In this document: in pieces, positions 12,405 through 25,096 of the stretch
How positions within the stretch are numbered: the stretch's first letter is position 1
Layout of the letters: each line of letters begins with the position of its first letter
Assembly: GCF_000224145.3 (NCBI RefSeq)
Contig: NC_020167.2
Coordinates: 239,644-303,643 of the forward strand
Source of the DNA: Ciona intestinalis
Lineage: Eukaryota; Chordata; Ascidiacea; Phlebobranchia; Cionidae
Length of the DNA stretch: 64,000 nt
Reading direction: 5' to 3'
Translations under genes and position numbers: made by a program
The notes under the pieces: model-generated
What the model saw: the letters and a program-made list of their open reading frames with translations, nothing else
Database searches by the model: none
What the model was told of the DNA's origin: nothing

Positions 12405-13390
12405 GATGCCTGACATGCATACGAGTTCCGTTGCTTATTATGTTAATCTCAATCAATCGGATGTTGTGATATCCTTATACAAAAGTTTATGACCTTACAT
12501 AATATGTGTCAGATGCAATGTTTACCCTTGTTATTACCTGGGTAAAATACATTATAATTAACAAAAGTTTTGAACTAACGATAGTTCAGCAAGTCGAAAC
12601 TGCAGTAAACCAACGACCCTATAATAACAAATCGTTGAAAACTTCAGACTGCAACCATTGACAAATTTAACTATAAAGGGTGGAAAAATGTAGCCGTTAG
12701 GTTGTTTTACTTACCGTCAAGTTCAATAGTTCAAGCGGGTAGCGGATCTAAAAGGTTTCGCTTAAAATGTATACCTAAAATAAGTTTTATTGTTTTGTAT
12801 ACTGTCCTGTAAAATATCGACATCAAACCTGCAGTGCCGATTTGATTGTCGCTGGTAAGGAATGAAAGAATGTAACTTACTTAACCTCGTGTGGCCGGAA
12901 AACGACAGTTGTTATAACACGGTTGTTCATACACCTCGTGCCAGCTTACGAGTTACTAAGTATGTTCCTTAGTGGGTGATTATTGTTTTGAATTTTTACC
13001 TTTTTTAATATATGGCTAATAATTTGGACAACCCATTAGTGTCCACTGGGTTGGAGTAATTGCCGTTAAGTGTCTTGCCCAAGGATACATACACCCACAA
13101 TGGTAGCATCGACGAGCCTTGAGGCAATATAACCTCTGGGTTACAGTTATAGGCGCGCTATAACCACTTTGCCACGGCGAAAGACTGTTATTAACATACT
13201 ATCGCTTTGTTGGGGATTAAATAAAAATATATACAGGAATGAACTATATTTTGGCTATAGGTAACAACAAGAACAAACGTTCAATCTGTAACATATGTAT
13301 AAGGTTCTAAACTTTTATATAAGGATGTCACAACATCCGATTGATTGAGATTAACATAATAAGCAACGGAAACCACACATGACAGGCATC
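12405..13390. mobile_element. TIR element with nested SINE
   Basis: Long inverted repeats of about 115 bp lie at 12405-12520 and 13279-13390. Both arms contain GCTTATTATGTTAATCTCAA followed by TCAATCGGATGTTGTGA, in opposite orientation. The roughly 760-bp interior has no transposase frame and includes a SINE in minus orientation at 12861-13179. This is a non-autonomous DNA transposon or foldback that later received a SINE. I could not find a convincing target duplication. Confidence 0.75.
12861..13179 (-). repeat. Full-length tRNA-headed SINE
   Basis: On the minus strand it starts with a CGCCGTGGCAAAGTGGTTAT-type head. It continues with the body motifs TTGGGCAAGACACTTAACGG and CCCAGTGGACACTAATGGG, then the tail GTGTATGAACAACCGTGTTA and CGTTTTCCGGCCACACGAGG, and ends in ATTC-like repeats (about 12861-12880). 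It is one of the most complete copies. Confidence 0.8.
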
Positions 13391-13436
13391 TTCTTAACCC
13401 TTGTTATAAAGAGTTTATGAAAAAATTAATGTAACT

Positions 13437-13678
13437 TCATCCTCACACACGGTTGTTCTATTTCATACACCTCGTGCCCTTTTCCGAGTTACCACATATG
13501 TGAATTTATGGAAGATTTATGTTCTATATGGCTTATAGGACAATACAAGACCACTGGTTTGCAGAAAGCGGCGTTAACTGTATCCCTCAAATCCGACCAG
13601 CATTTTAGCAGCGACGAGACTTGATCCCATCACCTCTGGGTTAGAGGAAGGATTGTTTATTACTGAGCCACGGCGCCG
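13437..13678 (-). repeat. SINE copy (diverged)
   Basis: Same family and orientation as 12861-13179. The head CCGGCGCCGTGGCTCAGTAA is at 13678 and the tail GGTGTATGAAATAGAACAAC near 13450. The body is more diverged and the tail shorter. Confidence 0.7.
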
Positions 13679-13948
13679 GTCACCTATAGTAGTTGAAACT
13701 AGATAGCCTTTCGTCATAAAAAAAACGACAAGTCAAGATTAAAAAAAATGTACATATATGTATTTTACAAACCTGGAAGGGCTTTATGTTGAATTTTAAA
13801 CTTACATTATATACTGTTAACCTTGTTAATTGTTCTTGAAAATCGTTGATAATTGCCAAAAACACAATCAGAATATTTGGATATCAAATGCTAAAGCTGT
13901 CCCATCTTACTCTTCAGTACAATAATAACGAAAACTAAAAATTTGTAT

Positions 13949-14442
13949 AGTAGGGTGGGGGAGATGGGACAGCTTATTTTTTTTGTTGTTTATATCTCAA
14001 ATTAAAGTCATATTGACCCCCCTATTTTCTTTATGCTTATATCTCAGTGTTTTTTTTTCCCAAAAAAACTAGTTTTATGAGACAAAATCAAACTGTACGA
14101 AATATTCAAGGTTGTTTTATGAAGCTATGAAACTAGTTTAATCGTTCGCACACGCAAACTGAAAAAATCATTGCCTTTACTATGATTTAGCGAGCATTAA
14201 AAAATGGCACCTTACTATTTCGCATTTTTTTTACCTGTTCAAAGCATACTGTTTCTGTTTTAGATATTTTTTAATATTTAAAAACAGTAATCAGCTTTGA
14301 CGGGCGTTTAATAAGGTCGTGATAATACTGTCAAATAATTCTGTAACCTTATCTTCCTGGTTATCATTAAATGGGGGTCCGTAAAAGAAAATTAAAAAAG
14401 AGTCTCGCCTGACAAAGCGTCCCATCTTCCCCCACCCTACTA
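13949..14442. mobile_element. TIR/MITE element, intact ends
   Basis: Left end AGTAGGGTGGGGGAGATGGG and right end CCCATCTTCCCCCACCCTAC are near-perfect inverted repeats flanked by TA on each side, suggesting a TA target. There is no coding frame in the roughly 490-bp interior. The interior is shared with 36607-37220 (ATATCTCAAATTAAAGTC, TGCTTATATCTCA, GATTTAGCGAGCATTAAAAA). Confidence 0.8.
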
Positions 14443-15160
14443 GGTATATATAAAAAAGTGTAATATATATATTAACCTTACTTATGTTTTAACTTTTCGC
14501 TTGAACATAGCTACACTATTCTGACTTATATCTTTTCTCATATTAGTTAATTTTTACCCCCTCTTCATATTAAAATGTTCATAATGTCTCCTTGGTACCT
14601 GATGTTGGCTACTTTTTTCCTTAAAAATTATACTTCTAATTTGGACAACTCATGAGTGAGGAACAATTTGAAAGCAATTACTATTGAACTGTGTTAACTA
14701 ACGCACGCCCCAGTGAAGTAAATATTTTATTCACTGTCGGTACTGCGGACCAATCTTCATTTACAACAAAACCTACCGAAGATAGAACATGAACTACGTT
14801 GCAACACACAGTTAAGTTGTATTAGCATTTGTACATAAGAGATTTGATACAATGACACTCGTACACAAACATTCATGGTAAAAATTTGATATATCTATTA
14901 AGTTATCAAATATTATTTGAATTAATGTGACTTGTTACTTTTAGTTAAGGCAGGAATTATCTTACATTACAGTTACAGCATACAAAGAAACAATACAGAT
15001 ATTTCATGAAACAATTAAGGTACAGCAGATATATTATAGAGAACAAAAATAAAGCGACAACATAAAAGAATATTTACAAAGTTTGTAGTTTGTTTATATT
15101 TGTAGATTTTTATTGTGCAAGATATAGTTTGTGGATATTCACATTTGTTTTGCTGGTAGT
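14443..15160. other. AT-rich region downstream of SERINC
   Basis: Contains the SERINC 3' UTR at its right side (a TTTATT, i.e. minus-strand AATAAA, lies near 15106) and otherwise unremarkable AT-rich sequence. No gene seen. Confidence 0.45.
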
Positions 15161-18100
15161 TTATTCAAATGACCGGTTGGTTAGAATAAGTGGAGCACAC
15201 AAAGTCCACATGTAGATAGCGAAACAAATCCAACAAGAAGATATTTTGACCCACACAGCCGGCCATGTACTTTCCATTGTCTTGAAATCCATTCCAGGTC
15301 TGTATATGAAAAACACAAATACTTGATATAATATTATTTATTATGTTACTTCTGCTATATCAGGTATAATGTAATAAAAACTGTTTTAGCTTCTCCAGCA
15401 TAACAATTTTCTCCTGCCATTCGACAATACACTTAATGAAAAGAACAAAAATAACGTTTTCATAACGGAAAAGTCAAAAGTCTATATTGAGATATAAATT
15501 ACTTTATTCAACCACAGTGTGACGATAGTTTAAGGGAAGCGCGACAGATGTGATTCATGTGAAGCTTTCATTTTATAAACAAACATGAGTTCGATGGACA
15601 AAATGAAACTAACGTAGTGACCTTGCAACATCTGCTTTAACAAATCAAAAGCAACAAAATAATGTAATAATTTTACTGTTCAATTAAATTGATTCAAGGT
15701 TTTATAACACTCCTAATCATTACTTTATTAATACTTTCGCACCAAACTGTCATACTGGTGATTCAGGTTTTGCCACATAAATTAATGATGTCCTCTATGT
15801 TATGAATGTTTTATATCAACCAAGATGAAACATTCAAAATACCTAACACCTGTGTGTGTGTACCTACCTGTACCAGTTGGTCAATGTCATCATAATATAT
15901 AAAGCTGCAAGAAAGAACATGAAGTGAAAGAATGAATAAGAGTAAGCAACTCCATTCTCTTCGTTATCATAAACTTGATGACCTTCTTCATTCTGCACAA
16001 GATTCTGCTTCAAAAAAAGGAAAAAGGTAATTAGCTGCATAGATTTTGTTTCAACATACTTTTTGTATTCAACTACTGATACACATATATGTAAACAAGC
16101 ATGGACACCTCCTTAAAGACTTTTGTCTATAATTATTTATCTGATGAAAGGTTAACCATTGAAATAACAAGTTATGCTTACTAATTAGGAGAGTTACAAA
16201 AAAGATTATTGGTAAAGAATTGACTAAATGATTATTAACTTTATTTTATATAAATTTAAAGTTTAACATTCATGTAAATATTGTAGTATATTAACCTTGG
16301 TGTCATCTGTGTTATCATCATCAAGCATGACATTTTCATGTAAAGTGAGACGACCAACATTGTCTTGGGTTGATGATCTGATACTGTTATACAAAAGATT
16401 ATTTTGATGCAATACATTGAGGTAATATGATAAGCAAGACACCCACACGAAGTGGCAACTATTTCAAGATACAGCAACAACTCCTACGTATTTCCACACA
16501 GCTTTAAATAACAAACTGTGCCAACAATTTTAAAATAGAAACAGCTACTTTATATTCAGACAAGCTAAACACATTGCTAATATTCCTAATTAAAATTATA
16601 AGCAGGTCAATTTTTATACAAAAAACATTTTTCTTTCTTTAGAATAAAATATTGAAATAGATTTTGTATGGATTATTTTTCCTCACTGTACCAAACTGCG
16701 AACACTTGTAGTTTGAAAGTATGTGGTTATGGGTGGAAACTTTTTTAACTGTGGGGAGGTAGTGATGATTTAACATGCAAAACAAATTTCACCATTATTT
16801 GTTTATAATATTTACAGAATAATGTAATATTAAACGTAATATTTTTATTTTTGTAATAATGTAATATTTTTGTAATATTAAAATTCCAGGGTTGGGATGT
16901 ACACCACACCACTCGTGGTTTGTGGGCTGAAAATGTGATGTCTCACCTTGAGTACAAGACACAAACAAAGAAAACAAACAACCCGATAATGCTTTGTGCG
17001 TCCCACCACTGTGCAGTTGGAGGGGTGGGTGTCGTAGCAACCGATCCATTTATACTGATTGGAATCCCACCGCTGATTTTCTATCAGGAATCATAAAAAC
17101 AATTAAATTAGATATTGACCATGCAAATTCATGACAGATCAACTATATTGCAGTAGATTGAAAATGTACCAATACATGTAAACTACTTGTATTACTAGAC
17201 TGTTTTATCATAAACAATACACAGTGATTAGGAAAATAAGTTAAATATTACTTGTGCGATTGTTAGCAAGCCAGGATTGCAAGTTTTGTCGGGTTCATTG
17301 TTCATAGCAGACCATGTGAGATAGATGCAGTAAGCAGAAACGACTGACGCTTGTAGTAATCCACTGCGTGGTTGTGCTGAATATATGTTGGTTATTCTTT
17401 AACAGGCATAATGTATTATGTAATCATCCAATACAGGCATAACATAAGTAAAAAACTATATTACGTATTGTTTATAATGTAAGACAGCATTATTCAACTG
17501 TTTTGCAGGAACTAAATAAATATAAGGCACAAATTAATAGCAAAACTTTAACTTGAATTTTCAAAACCATTTTTAGTACACACTAAATTAATTTAAACAA
17601 CTGATGATTTAAATTAATTTTGCCAGAGAAGTTGCAATAGTGAGAGTCTAAATTATATATTATTTACTACAATACAAATAAAAGTTTTTGAAAACCACAG
17701 AAACAACAAACAAAACCAAATGGCGGACCAAATGGGGTAGCAACAATTTAGGGGAACATTCTTACAAGTCATTAAAACTACATCTATGTCTTACCATCTT
17801 GTATTTTAGGAAGCACGGCGACGACTGAACAAACCACAGTCAGAATCAAAGTGAAACTGATGAAGAATTTGTTCAAAGCACAATCTCCCTGGAGAAGTAA
17901 GAAGTCATGTTTATACCATAAACAAAACATTAATTATCAAAAACCTTTAATATATTACACCACATTTATGAGGTGTTGCGCAAGACACTAAAAGACAATT
18001 TCTCTAACACAGTGGTACCTTAGATGTGTTGAGCAAATTTTCAGTTAAATCACCCCTGAGCATGCGGAAATAAACAATACAATACATATACTTACATTAG

Positions 18101-20580
18101 TATAGTAAACATAGAATAGCACAGTAGCTGTGATGCAAACCGCGTAGTTGAAGAAAGTTGCGATCAACAGAAGAATGGTCCAACATCTTGGAGAATCTGC
18201 CTCCTCACGTTTTTCCAACATGTAATCATTCCAAGAGTGAGCAAAGTCAACCAATAACACCAACTAAAATATTCAATATTAATGCAATTAAGTTTCGGAA
18301 ACATGGGATATTACTCTTTTGTTTCTAAAAAATACGAGATGAAAGAAAAAGTATGAACATAAAAATAGAGAATAATATATTATTAGTGATGTTTCATGAT
18401 CAAATGCAGTTTACAAAGTGTCAAGTGAACTATAGTTATAAAACTTTATATCTATGCAGACATTAACTGTATTTAGTTCAAATTACTTGCTACATATAGA
18501 TAAACTGTATGCCTAACCTGTAAGAATAAAGTCTTATATAGAAACTCACTAAATCATATCCACATACAAAGCACACGAGATCCACACAAAAACATAAAAT
18601 CAACCAAAAATAAATGAGTGAAAAGTAAACTGTTTTATAAAATTTTATAAAATGTCACTAAACAAAAAATTTACTATTGAATAAAAGAGGATATTTTTGA
18701 AATAAAGCAGGTTGCTAGTTAACTGTGGCTCTAAAATCAATATTTGAAAAGCAGAACAAATCAATAGTTGATGCACATTCTGTATTATAGTTTGACAAAT
18801 AAAGAAAGGGATTCCTTACTTGAATTAGAATGAAACAGAAAGCTCCTGCCATTCCAATGTAATAGAATGCCACGCTAAAATCTCCACGTGGAATATAAAA
18901 TGCACCAACTGTAATTCCAATCAGGGCCAAAAACTTAAACAACCAAAATCTAAAAACAAAGAATTATTTTAAAATGACGATGTAATTGTTAAAGGTGTTT
19001 AAGTATAAGTGATGGTGCCATAGGTAATCATCCAATGAACGAATTTGCATTAATTTTCAAAGCTTCATATTGTTTAAAAAGTAGGACAGGGTTTGGCTCT
19101 TCTAAGAAAGCAAACGGTCGAACACTAAAATATTTTTATTTAGTGTTTGCTTTGAACAGTCAAACCCTATAGTGGGTTCAAGAACAGACAAAACATGGGA
19201 AAATGTTGTTTGTTGCTTTGTACAATGAATCAACAGGACAAACAAACTGAATGTAAACAAACAGATATGAAGATAGTTACACAGCTCACCCATTGTGTAC
19301 TTTTGCTCTTGGGTCTCGACTACTCTTCACATATAGCATTAGAATACAGAAGAAAGCAAAAAAAGCTGCTACACTGAAGCAAACTCTGGAATTAAATAAG
19401 TTAGTTTATAAAGGAATGGTCAATCTGTGTGTGTTGAAACAGTTTCAATTACGCTTTGTCACTATTTTGCTTTTTATACCAAGAAAATTGCAAAATTAGT
19501 ATACTCAAATGTAATCTGAAGGCGCTATTTTCCACTCCAGCGGTTGGATTTTTGGTTTCGACATGAAAAAAAAATGCCCTAACAACTGCTTCAGAAATAT
19601 ATACATAACTTAATTAGCAAAGCATCAACAATTGATATAAATTAAAGGTTCCACCATAGCAACAACATTTAGTAAATTATTATTTCTGAACCATAATTTT
19701 TAATGATTATTTTCTTACATACATTTTTTTTATTTGACCTTTAACTTAAATAACCGAAAAAACATGTTTTATTGTTTGTGCAAAACCGTTTTATTTAGAA
19801 ATGTTATTTATAAGGCTGTTTATTGCGAAAATTTAATAATAATGTATGACCAGCATACCCATTAGTAATGTTGTAAAACAACACTACGTTACAGATACTT
19901 CCTGTTAAATGACATCACATACACAACCTGTGCATGTATATGGCTTGACGGACCACAGGTTATAAAGAATATTCTTCAAAACATATTATACAAATTTAAA
20001 AATTTGAATTTTTATGTTGTCAAATTTAATTAATTTCACATTTTATGAGAAAATGAATTTCAAAATCACCTGTACACGGCCAGATAGCCAGCAAGCGAAC
20101 CACAATCAACAAATCCTTTTATTGGATTAAAACTTTCCTCATTCTTGCAAAATGTTGGAATCTAAATTATGTTTAAAAATTAGAATGAAAATAAGCATTG
20201 GATAATGAGTTTTAAACAAATGTTTATTAGTTGTATAGATTTTTTTAAATTAACATACCAAAAGAATCTTTTTTATGTACAATCGATGAATAAATTAAAA
20301 CAAACCAATCTTTTTACTTTTTTCAATTTTTCCTCCAAGCCAGGAATCAACATGAGGGAAGCGACAATTGTACCAAGGAAGAGAAACATAGCATAGACTA
20401 TTCGTGTTGAAGTGGAGTTTTTACACGAAGGACAAGCTTTGCAGCACAAACTGCATGCAGCACTTCCACAACAGCATGCAAGCTGTAAACAAGTTTATTA
20501 AACATTATAAAGATAAAATTAAAAAATTTGAGTGAAACTATTACCTGCGCTGCACCACAAGTACCAAGGACTGCTCCCAT
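15161..20580 (-). CDS. SERINC: Serine incorporator (SERINC family) multipass membrane protein
   Basis: Twelve exons join in phase to 464 residues: 20545-20580, 20318-20482, 20070-20161, 19290-19373, 18820-18949, 18096-18263, 17795-17888, 17252-17376, 16947-17080, 16296-16383, 15868-16007, 15161-15299. The N-terminus [12 protein letters not shown] is followed by the Cys-rich segment of the family ([11 protein letters not shown]). Other landmarks are [107 protein letters not shown] and the C-terminal [20 protein letters not shown], all in the order of vertebrate SERINC1/3. About ten membrane helices are expected. The family was named for serine incorporation into lipids; the vertebrate proteins act as phospholipid scramblases, and SERINC3/5 restrict retroviruses. 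It cannot be assigned to one vertebrate paralogue. An acceptor-like TTTTTAG lies about 50 bp upstream of the ATG, consistent with a 5' UTR intron or leader trans-splicing. Confidence 0.96.
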
Positions 20581-22132
20581 TTCTTCACAAACGTAAACAC
20601 AGATTTAAATTGACAAGTAGGTTTTATGTTAATCTAAAAACACAAACACAAGTTTGTTAGCATGTAACTATTTACATTACTTAAACAAATTCTGTTTAAC
20701 TGCAAAAGCACGAATAAAATAAGCACACAAATATACATGAGCTGTAACAAAGCAACTTAAAAAATAATTATTAAAACCAAATGTTTACCATTTAAATTTA
20801 ATTCATCAAAACAATCATAACATTGCATTTAACATTGCTCCAATTTCATACAATTGTTTAAAATACGAAATTGCACTGATGTAATAACAAATCAAACATG
20901 AATTTTTTAACTAAATTTGGAAAACTTGATGGCATGTGTGTTGGGCAGTATAAGCAACATGACTCTGAGATTGTATGTGACCTCGGTATGTGCACCATTT
21001 TACCAATGAGACTGGTTGTGACAGATGCTAATATATGACTTAATACTACAACCATGTGCACAGTCATGCTTGGGATCACAAAATTATGATATATTATGAC
21101 CTAAAATAATTAATGTAACATTTAACTGTGGGCGGTTGCATTAAATAAAGTTAACATAATTAGGATTACTTAATGAGGAAGTATTTGCAGGCATAATCTA
21201 TAGCACGGCTATACTTTGAACAAAATTTAAAAGATTGCAAAGCCTCCTATAAATTAAAATACTTGTAAAACAACATACATAATTTGAAAATTCAATATGT
21301 TAGTAATATAAGAATTAATATAACATCTGTATACTATGTAGTGTCGTAAAATAAGACATTTGGTTAAAACACTGACATATCAACTTGTTTAAGATTTAAT
21401 GCGATTAACAGGTTTTTTATAACACAATAAATTACTTAAAAGCTGGGAAAAACACATAGTGACGATCATGCAGGACACAAAATAAAATAAATGAAATGTA
21501 ATTTAACAACAATAAAGGACAAGGTTATATACAAGAATTTGGGTGGTTTTTGGTTAGCTGTACTGATTTGCCCAAGGCCTTTAAAAGATGTTCATCCATT
21601 TATTGATAATGGATAATAATAACAAACAATTTTTTCTGCTATAAATAATCCAATATGTTAGATTGAAGCTAAATAAAAACAGATAAAATGGCATTAATAC
21701 TTATAAGATTGGTGTTATAACATTTAATAACATGTTGTGCACACTGCATGGGAACTAGCATGGTACTGTGAATAGTGAACACATGGGAACCGACACATCA
21801 AAGATTTTTGATTATTTGCATGCAGATAACAAACAATTATGCAGACATTTACATTAAATAGATTTAAATATTCGAGCCAATCTAAATTTAATACTTTTTA
21901 GTCTTAGTAATTTGTTTAAATTAATTCCAAAGTAAACATTGTGAATTCAACTTCTTTAAACAAGTATAAAAATATGTGAATGTGGCTGCAAGTGCAGATA
22001 GAATTTGTTGGGCAGTATACACATTACATATCACATTGTGTTGAGTGCTGCTAAAATATATTTACTCAACTTTAAAAATTGTAGATTGATAGAAAGTAAG
22101 TGTTATTTAGAGACACCATTCTCTTTTTTGTG
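20581..22132. other. Intergenic: SERINC 5' flank and phosphatase 3' UTR
   Basis: AT-rich, with no coding exon or recognised repeat. The right part must contain the 3' UTR of the phosphatase gene (a TTTATT, minus-strand AATAAA, occurs near 21598), the left part the SERINC promoter. Confidence 0.45.
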
Positions 22133-25096
22133 TCAAGTTTGCAAGGACTTTTTGATAATAATGTTTGTTTCATCAGCACTGCTATCTGCTTCATCATAAT
22201 CATCATAATATATCGGGCGGGCTAACCCCTCCTTATATACTCGCAGTATTGCATCACATACGAACTTAAACTGGCTTGGTGTTTGTATCATCATAGCACG
22301 CTGATCACGCATTGCTCGAGCAATTTCAATCGGATATACAGGCTGGTTTGCCTCAATTAAACACATGGCAGTTTCCATAGTAATTAATACACCAGTCCTT
22401 CCAATACCAGCACTGCAGTGAACAGTACTAGGAATGGCCATACCAACTCGATTCTGACGAACACGAAGCACAAAGTCAAGAAAATCACTGGAATCATCAG
22501 GCACGCCATGGTCCGGCCAAGCAATATACTGCATTTGTCTAATATCTCTTCCCTTGGTCAGATCATTACCATTCACTTCACCATCTTCATTACATTTGTA
22601 CAGTTTAAAATCCCTGAACGCAAAGGAAGGTGTAACTTCTTCTGTTACTGATTCAATAATGAAGGGACCAAACTGAACACTTGTTCCACCATCAGGCCAA
22701 TACTGATGACATTTCGGGCGCCCTCTTTCAACTACTGTGGTTAACATAACTATAAGTGTCGACTTCTGTTCCCATACCATCTCCCAAAAATCAAAACTTG
22801 TGTTTGGTAGTGGGCCTTGGCAAGCAATGTACCGGTTTGTCCAGTTATTCCCTGGAATAAACATGTTGACATAATTAGCATTGATGTAATCTGTATCCAC
22901 AATACCATTCAATATAACACGAGTGCTGTCATAAGGAGAAATATCCCGATATCGATTTTTTGTTACATTCTGAGGAAGTCTTGCATCATTCATAGTAGCA
23001 CCAGGCTTTTTTCTATACAGTGCATCAAACATATCGAGTATTTGACCGCTGTCCAACATATCTTCCAACCATTGCATGGATCGCTCAAGAAGAGCACCTT
23101 CATCATCATCTGCACCAACAACTTCCCCTACATCATCAGTAGATACTTCAACCTCATCTTCATCTGCTTGATTTTGTGGTCTCACAATCAGCACCAAGTG
23201 TCCAGTGTGATGCTCCCTTGTTGAACGGATAAACCGAACAACTTGTTCATGGGAGTGAGAGGAAATATCACGTCCGTTTATTTGTAGAACTTCATCCCCC
23301 TCATTTAAAGCAGGAGTGCACATGGCAGCAGGTGACCCAGCAGCAACTTTAGATACTAAAATTGGCATATTTTGATCAGCTCCTCCCTTAACATTAAAAC
23401 CATAACGACCTTCTAAATCTGGTTTGATTCGAATAATAACCAAATCATCAGGAACTCCATTCATCTGACCACTTGACTGGTGAGGGAAGGGAACAGGGTT
23501 GGGAAGCATGTACGACTTTTCTGTGAGAGAAGTGAGGACACTGCTGGTTTCACTACCTGTGGTAAGCACAGACAACTCACTTGCAGCTGTTTCATCGGCC
23601 TCCCCAGCTGTTTCAGGTCTAATGTGAATCGTTCTATAAGATGCAGTTAGTGCTGGATCTCCAGTGTGATACTGTATTGGAATTTTGACGGGAGGTGGAA
23701 TTTCACTGTTATTATTTGATTCATAATTAGCATTAACAAACAATTTTGGTTGTGAATGAGCAGACTGCATGCTGGCTTGTTGCTGATGGAGCATCACCAT
23801 CATTTGTTCATCTGTCATCCCTGATTCACCAACACCATAATAAACTGAGGGTGGAGCACTTAATCTACGCGGAGCTTTATCTTCATTCCTACTCTCACCA
23901 TTGCAGGCAAGTGACATGTTATCTTTGGATTTAGTTGAGGCAGCTCTGGTTCTTAAATATCGCTGACGTTGTGTCAAGTCATCAGTTGACTCATCATTTT
24001 CCCTGCCTTTACCTCGCCCACCTAAAGTAAGATAGCTGAAGAGATGTTTCTCCTGTCTTGCCATTTCATCCTCTTGTTCAGGTAATCCATCATTAGCAAC
24101 ATGTTGATGACCGCATGAACGACTCATACATCGATCCAAGCGATAGAAGGAGTGAAAATCAACACAACTTTTCCACAATCGTTTACAAGCCCTGTAGTTT
24201 TCCATATGAAAGCTGTGAATTGGTTCAATCGCATTAACTTCCTTTTTTGCTGCAGATCGCAGTTGGACATAAAACTGCTTTCTCTTGAAAGAAATCTTTA
24301 CTATAGATGACCATCGAAACTCATTCTTTTTGAAGCCATTTTGATAAAGCAGCATCCCTGTTGAAGTCACGCCAACATCCAAATCTTCTTCATCATTATC
24401 TTTAGCACGATGCATTTCTATCCCGTACATTTCAAGTTTTTGTGACTTCTTAATAAAATAATATTCTGCTTGAGATGGGGAAAGTCCCCTGTGCATTTTA
24501 TGCAAGTGAATTACTTGTGCTTCAAATTCCTCTGTTTGGTTCGGAATAAAACGGAATTCAGCAACATAATTTTTTTTATGTTCAGCACTGTTAAAATCTC
24601 CAAGTTCCGATTGAACTGCCAGCGCTGCAATAGAAGCAGCTTCTGACAAAGAACACTTAAGTCGTCTCTCAAGCAAGTCTAACTTGATTTGCATGAATAA
24701 CTGGTAGCGGGTAAACTCATCTTTCATGGTTGATAGGTCAGTTGCGTAAAATTTGACACGGAAGAACAGAATGTATGGATAACCTCGCTTAAACTGTTTG
24801 CGAATGGATTTGGTTGGATCCAACCATCTCATTGTATCAGGGACATCGTTGGGAAACTGAAGGCCGAAGAATTTAATTTCAGTTACTCGTAAATGTTGGA
24901 ACACAAGGTCTAGTAAGACTTGACCCCGATCGCGCTTGTTTACTTTAAACACTACTTCTGTGTGATCCAACAAAACAACCGAGATGTTTACGTTGGATTG
25001 TTTCTTTTCTTTTGCAGGTTCACGCACATTGTAAGTACCAGATCCCGTTAAAAGGTTACGAGAAACTGCAGGGCTTACTTCTTTTACAGCACTCAT
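22133..25096 (-). CDS. FERM-PDZ tyrosine phosphatase, PTPN3/PTPN4 type, intronless
   Basis: A single 987-codon open frame. Residues 36-318 are a FERM domain (VFKVNKRDRGQVLLDLVFQH, RWLDPTKSIRKQFKRGYPYI, LAVQSELGDFNSAEHKK, MENYRACKRLWKSCVDFHSF), followed by a FERM-adjacent stretch and a low-complexity linker. A PDZ domain lies at about 549-640 (GRYGFNVKGGADQNMPILVS). The PTP domain at about 680-965 has KNRYRDISPYDSTRVIL, the WPD loop (WPDHGVPDDSSDFLDFV) and the P-loop HCSAGIGRTG with catalytic Cys894, so it should be active. PTPN3/4 dephosphorylate membrane-proximal signalling proteins at the cortex; FERM binds membrane proteins and PDZ binds C-terminal peptides. The start is supported by TYNVREPA, which aligns with the N-terminus of PTPN4. 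No intron interrupts about 3 kb, unlike every other complete protein gene here, suggesting a retrocopy or intron loss. The frame is intact, so selection has kept it. Confidence 0.95.
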   Translation of the reverse strand: MSAVKEVSPAVSRNLLTGSGTYNVREPAKEKKQSNVNISVVLLDHTEVVFKVNKRDRGQVLLDLVFQHLRVTEIKFFGLQFPNDVPDTMRWLDPTKSIRKQFKRGYPYILFFRVKFYATDLSTMKDEFTRYQLFMQIKLDLLERRLKCSLSEAASIAALAVQSELGDFNSAEHKKNYVAEFRFIPNQTEEFEAQVIHLHKMHRGLSPSQAEYYFIKKSQKLEMYGIEMHRAKDNDEEDLDVGVTSTGMLLYQNGFKKNEFRWSSIVKISFKRKQFYVQLRSAAKKEVNAIEPIHSFHMENYRACKRLWKSCVDFHSFYRLDRCMSRSCGHQHVANDGLPEQEDEMARQEKHLFSYLTLGGRGKGRENDESTDDLTQRQRYLRTRAASTKSKDNMSLACNGESRNEDKAPRRLSAPPSVYYGVGESGMTDEQMMVMLHQQQASMQSAHSQPKLFVNANYESNNNSEIPPPVKIPIQYHTGDPALTASYRTIHIRPETAGEADETAASELSVLTTGSETSSVLTSLTEKSYMLPNPVPFPHQSSGQMNGVPDDLVIIRIKPDLEGRYGFNVKGGADQNMPILVSKVAAGSPAAMCTPALNEGDEVLQINGRDISSHSHEQVVRFIRSTREHHTGHLVLIVRPQNQADEDEVEVSTDDVGEVVGADDDEGALLERSMQWLEDMLDSGQILDMFDALYRKKPGATMNDARLPQNVTKNRYRDISPYDSTRVILNGIVDTDYINANYVNMFIPGNNWTNRYIACQGPLPNTSFDFWEMVWEQKSTLIVMLTTVVERGRPKCHQYWPDGGTSVQFGPFIIESVTEEVTPSFAFRDFKLYKCNEDGEVNGNDLTKGRDIRQMQYIAWPDHGVPDDSSDFLDFVLRVRQNRVGMAIPSTVHCSAGIGRTGVLITMETAMCLIEANQPVYPIEIARAMRDQRAMMIQTPSQFKFVCDAILRVYKEGLARPIYYDDYDEADSSADETNIIIKKSLQT

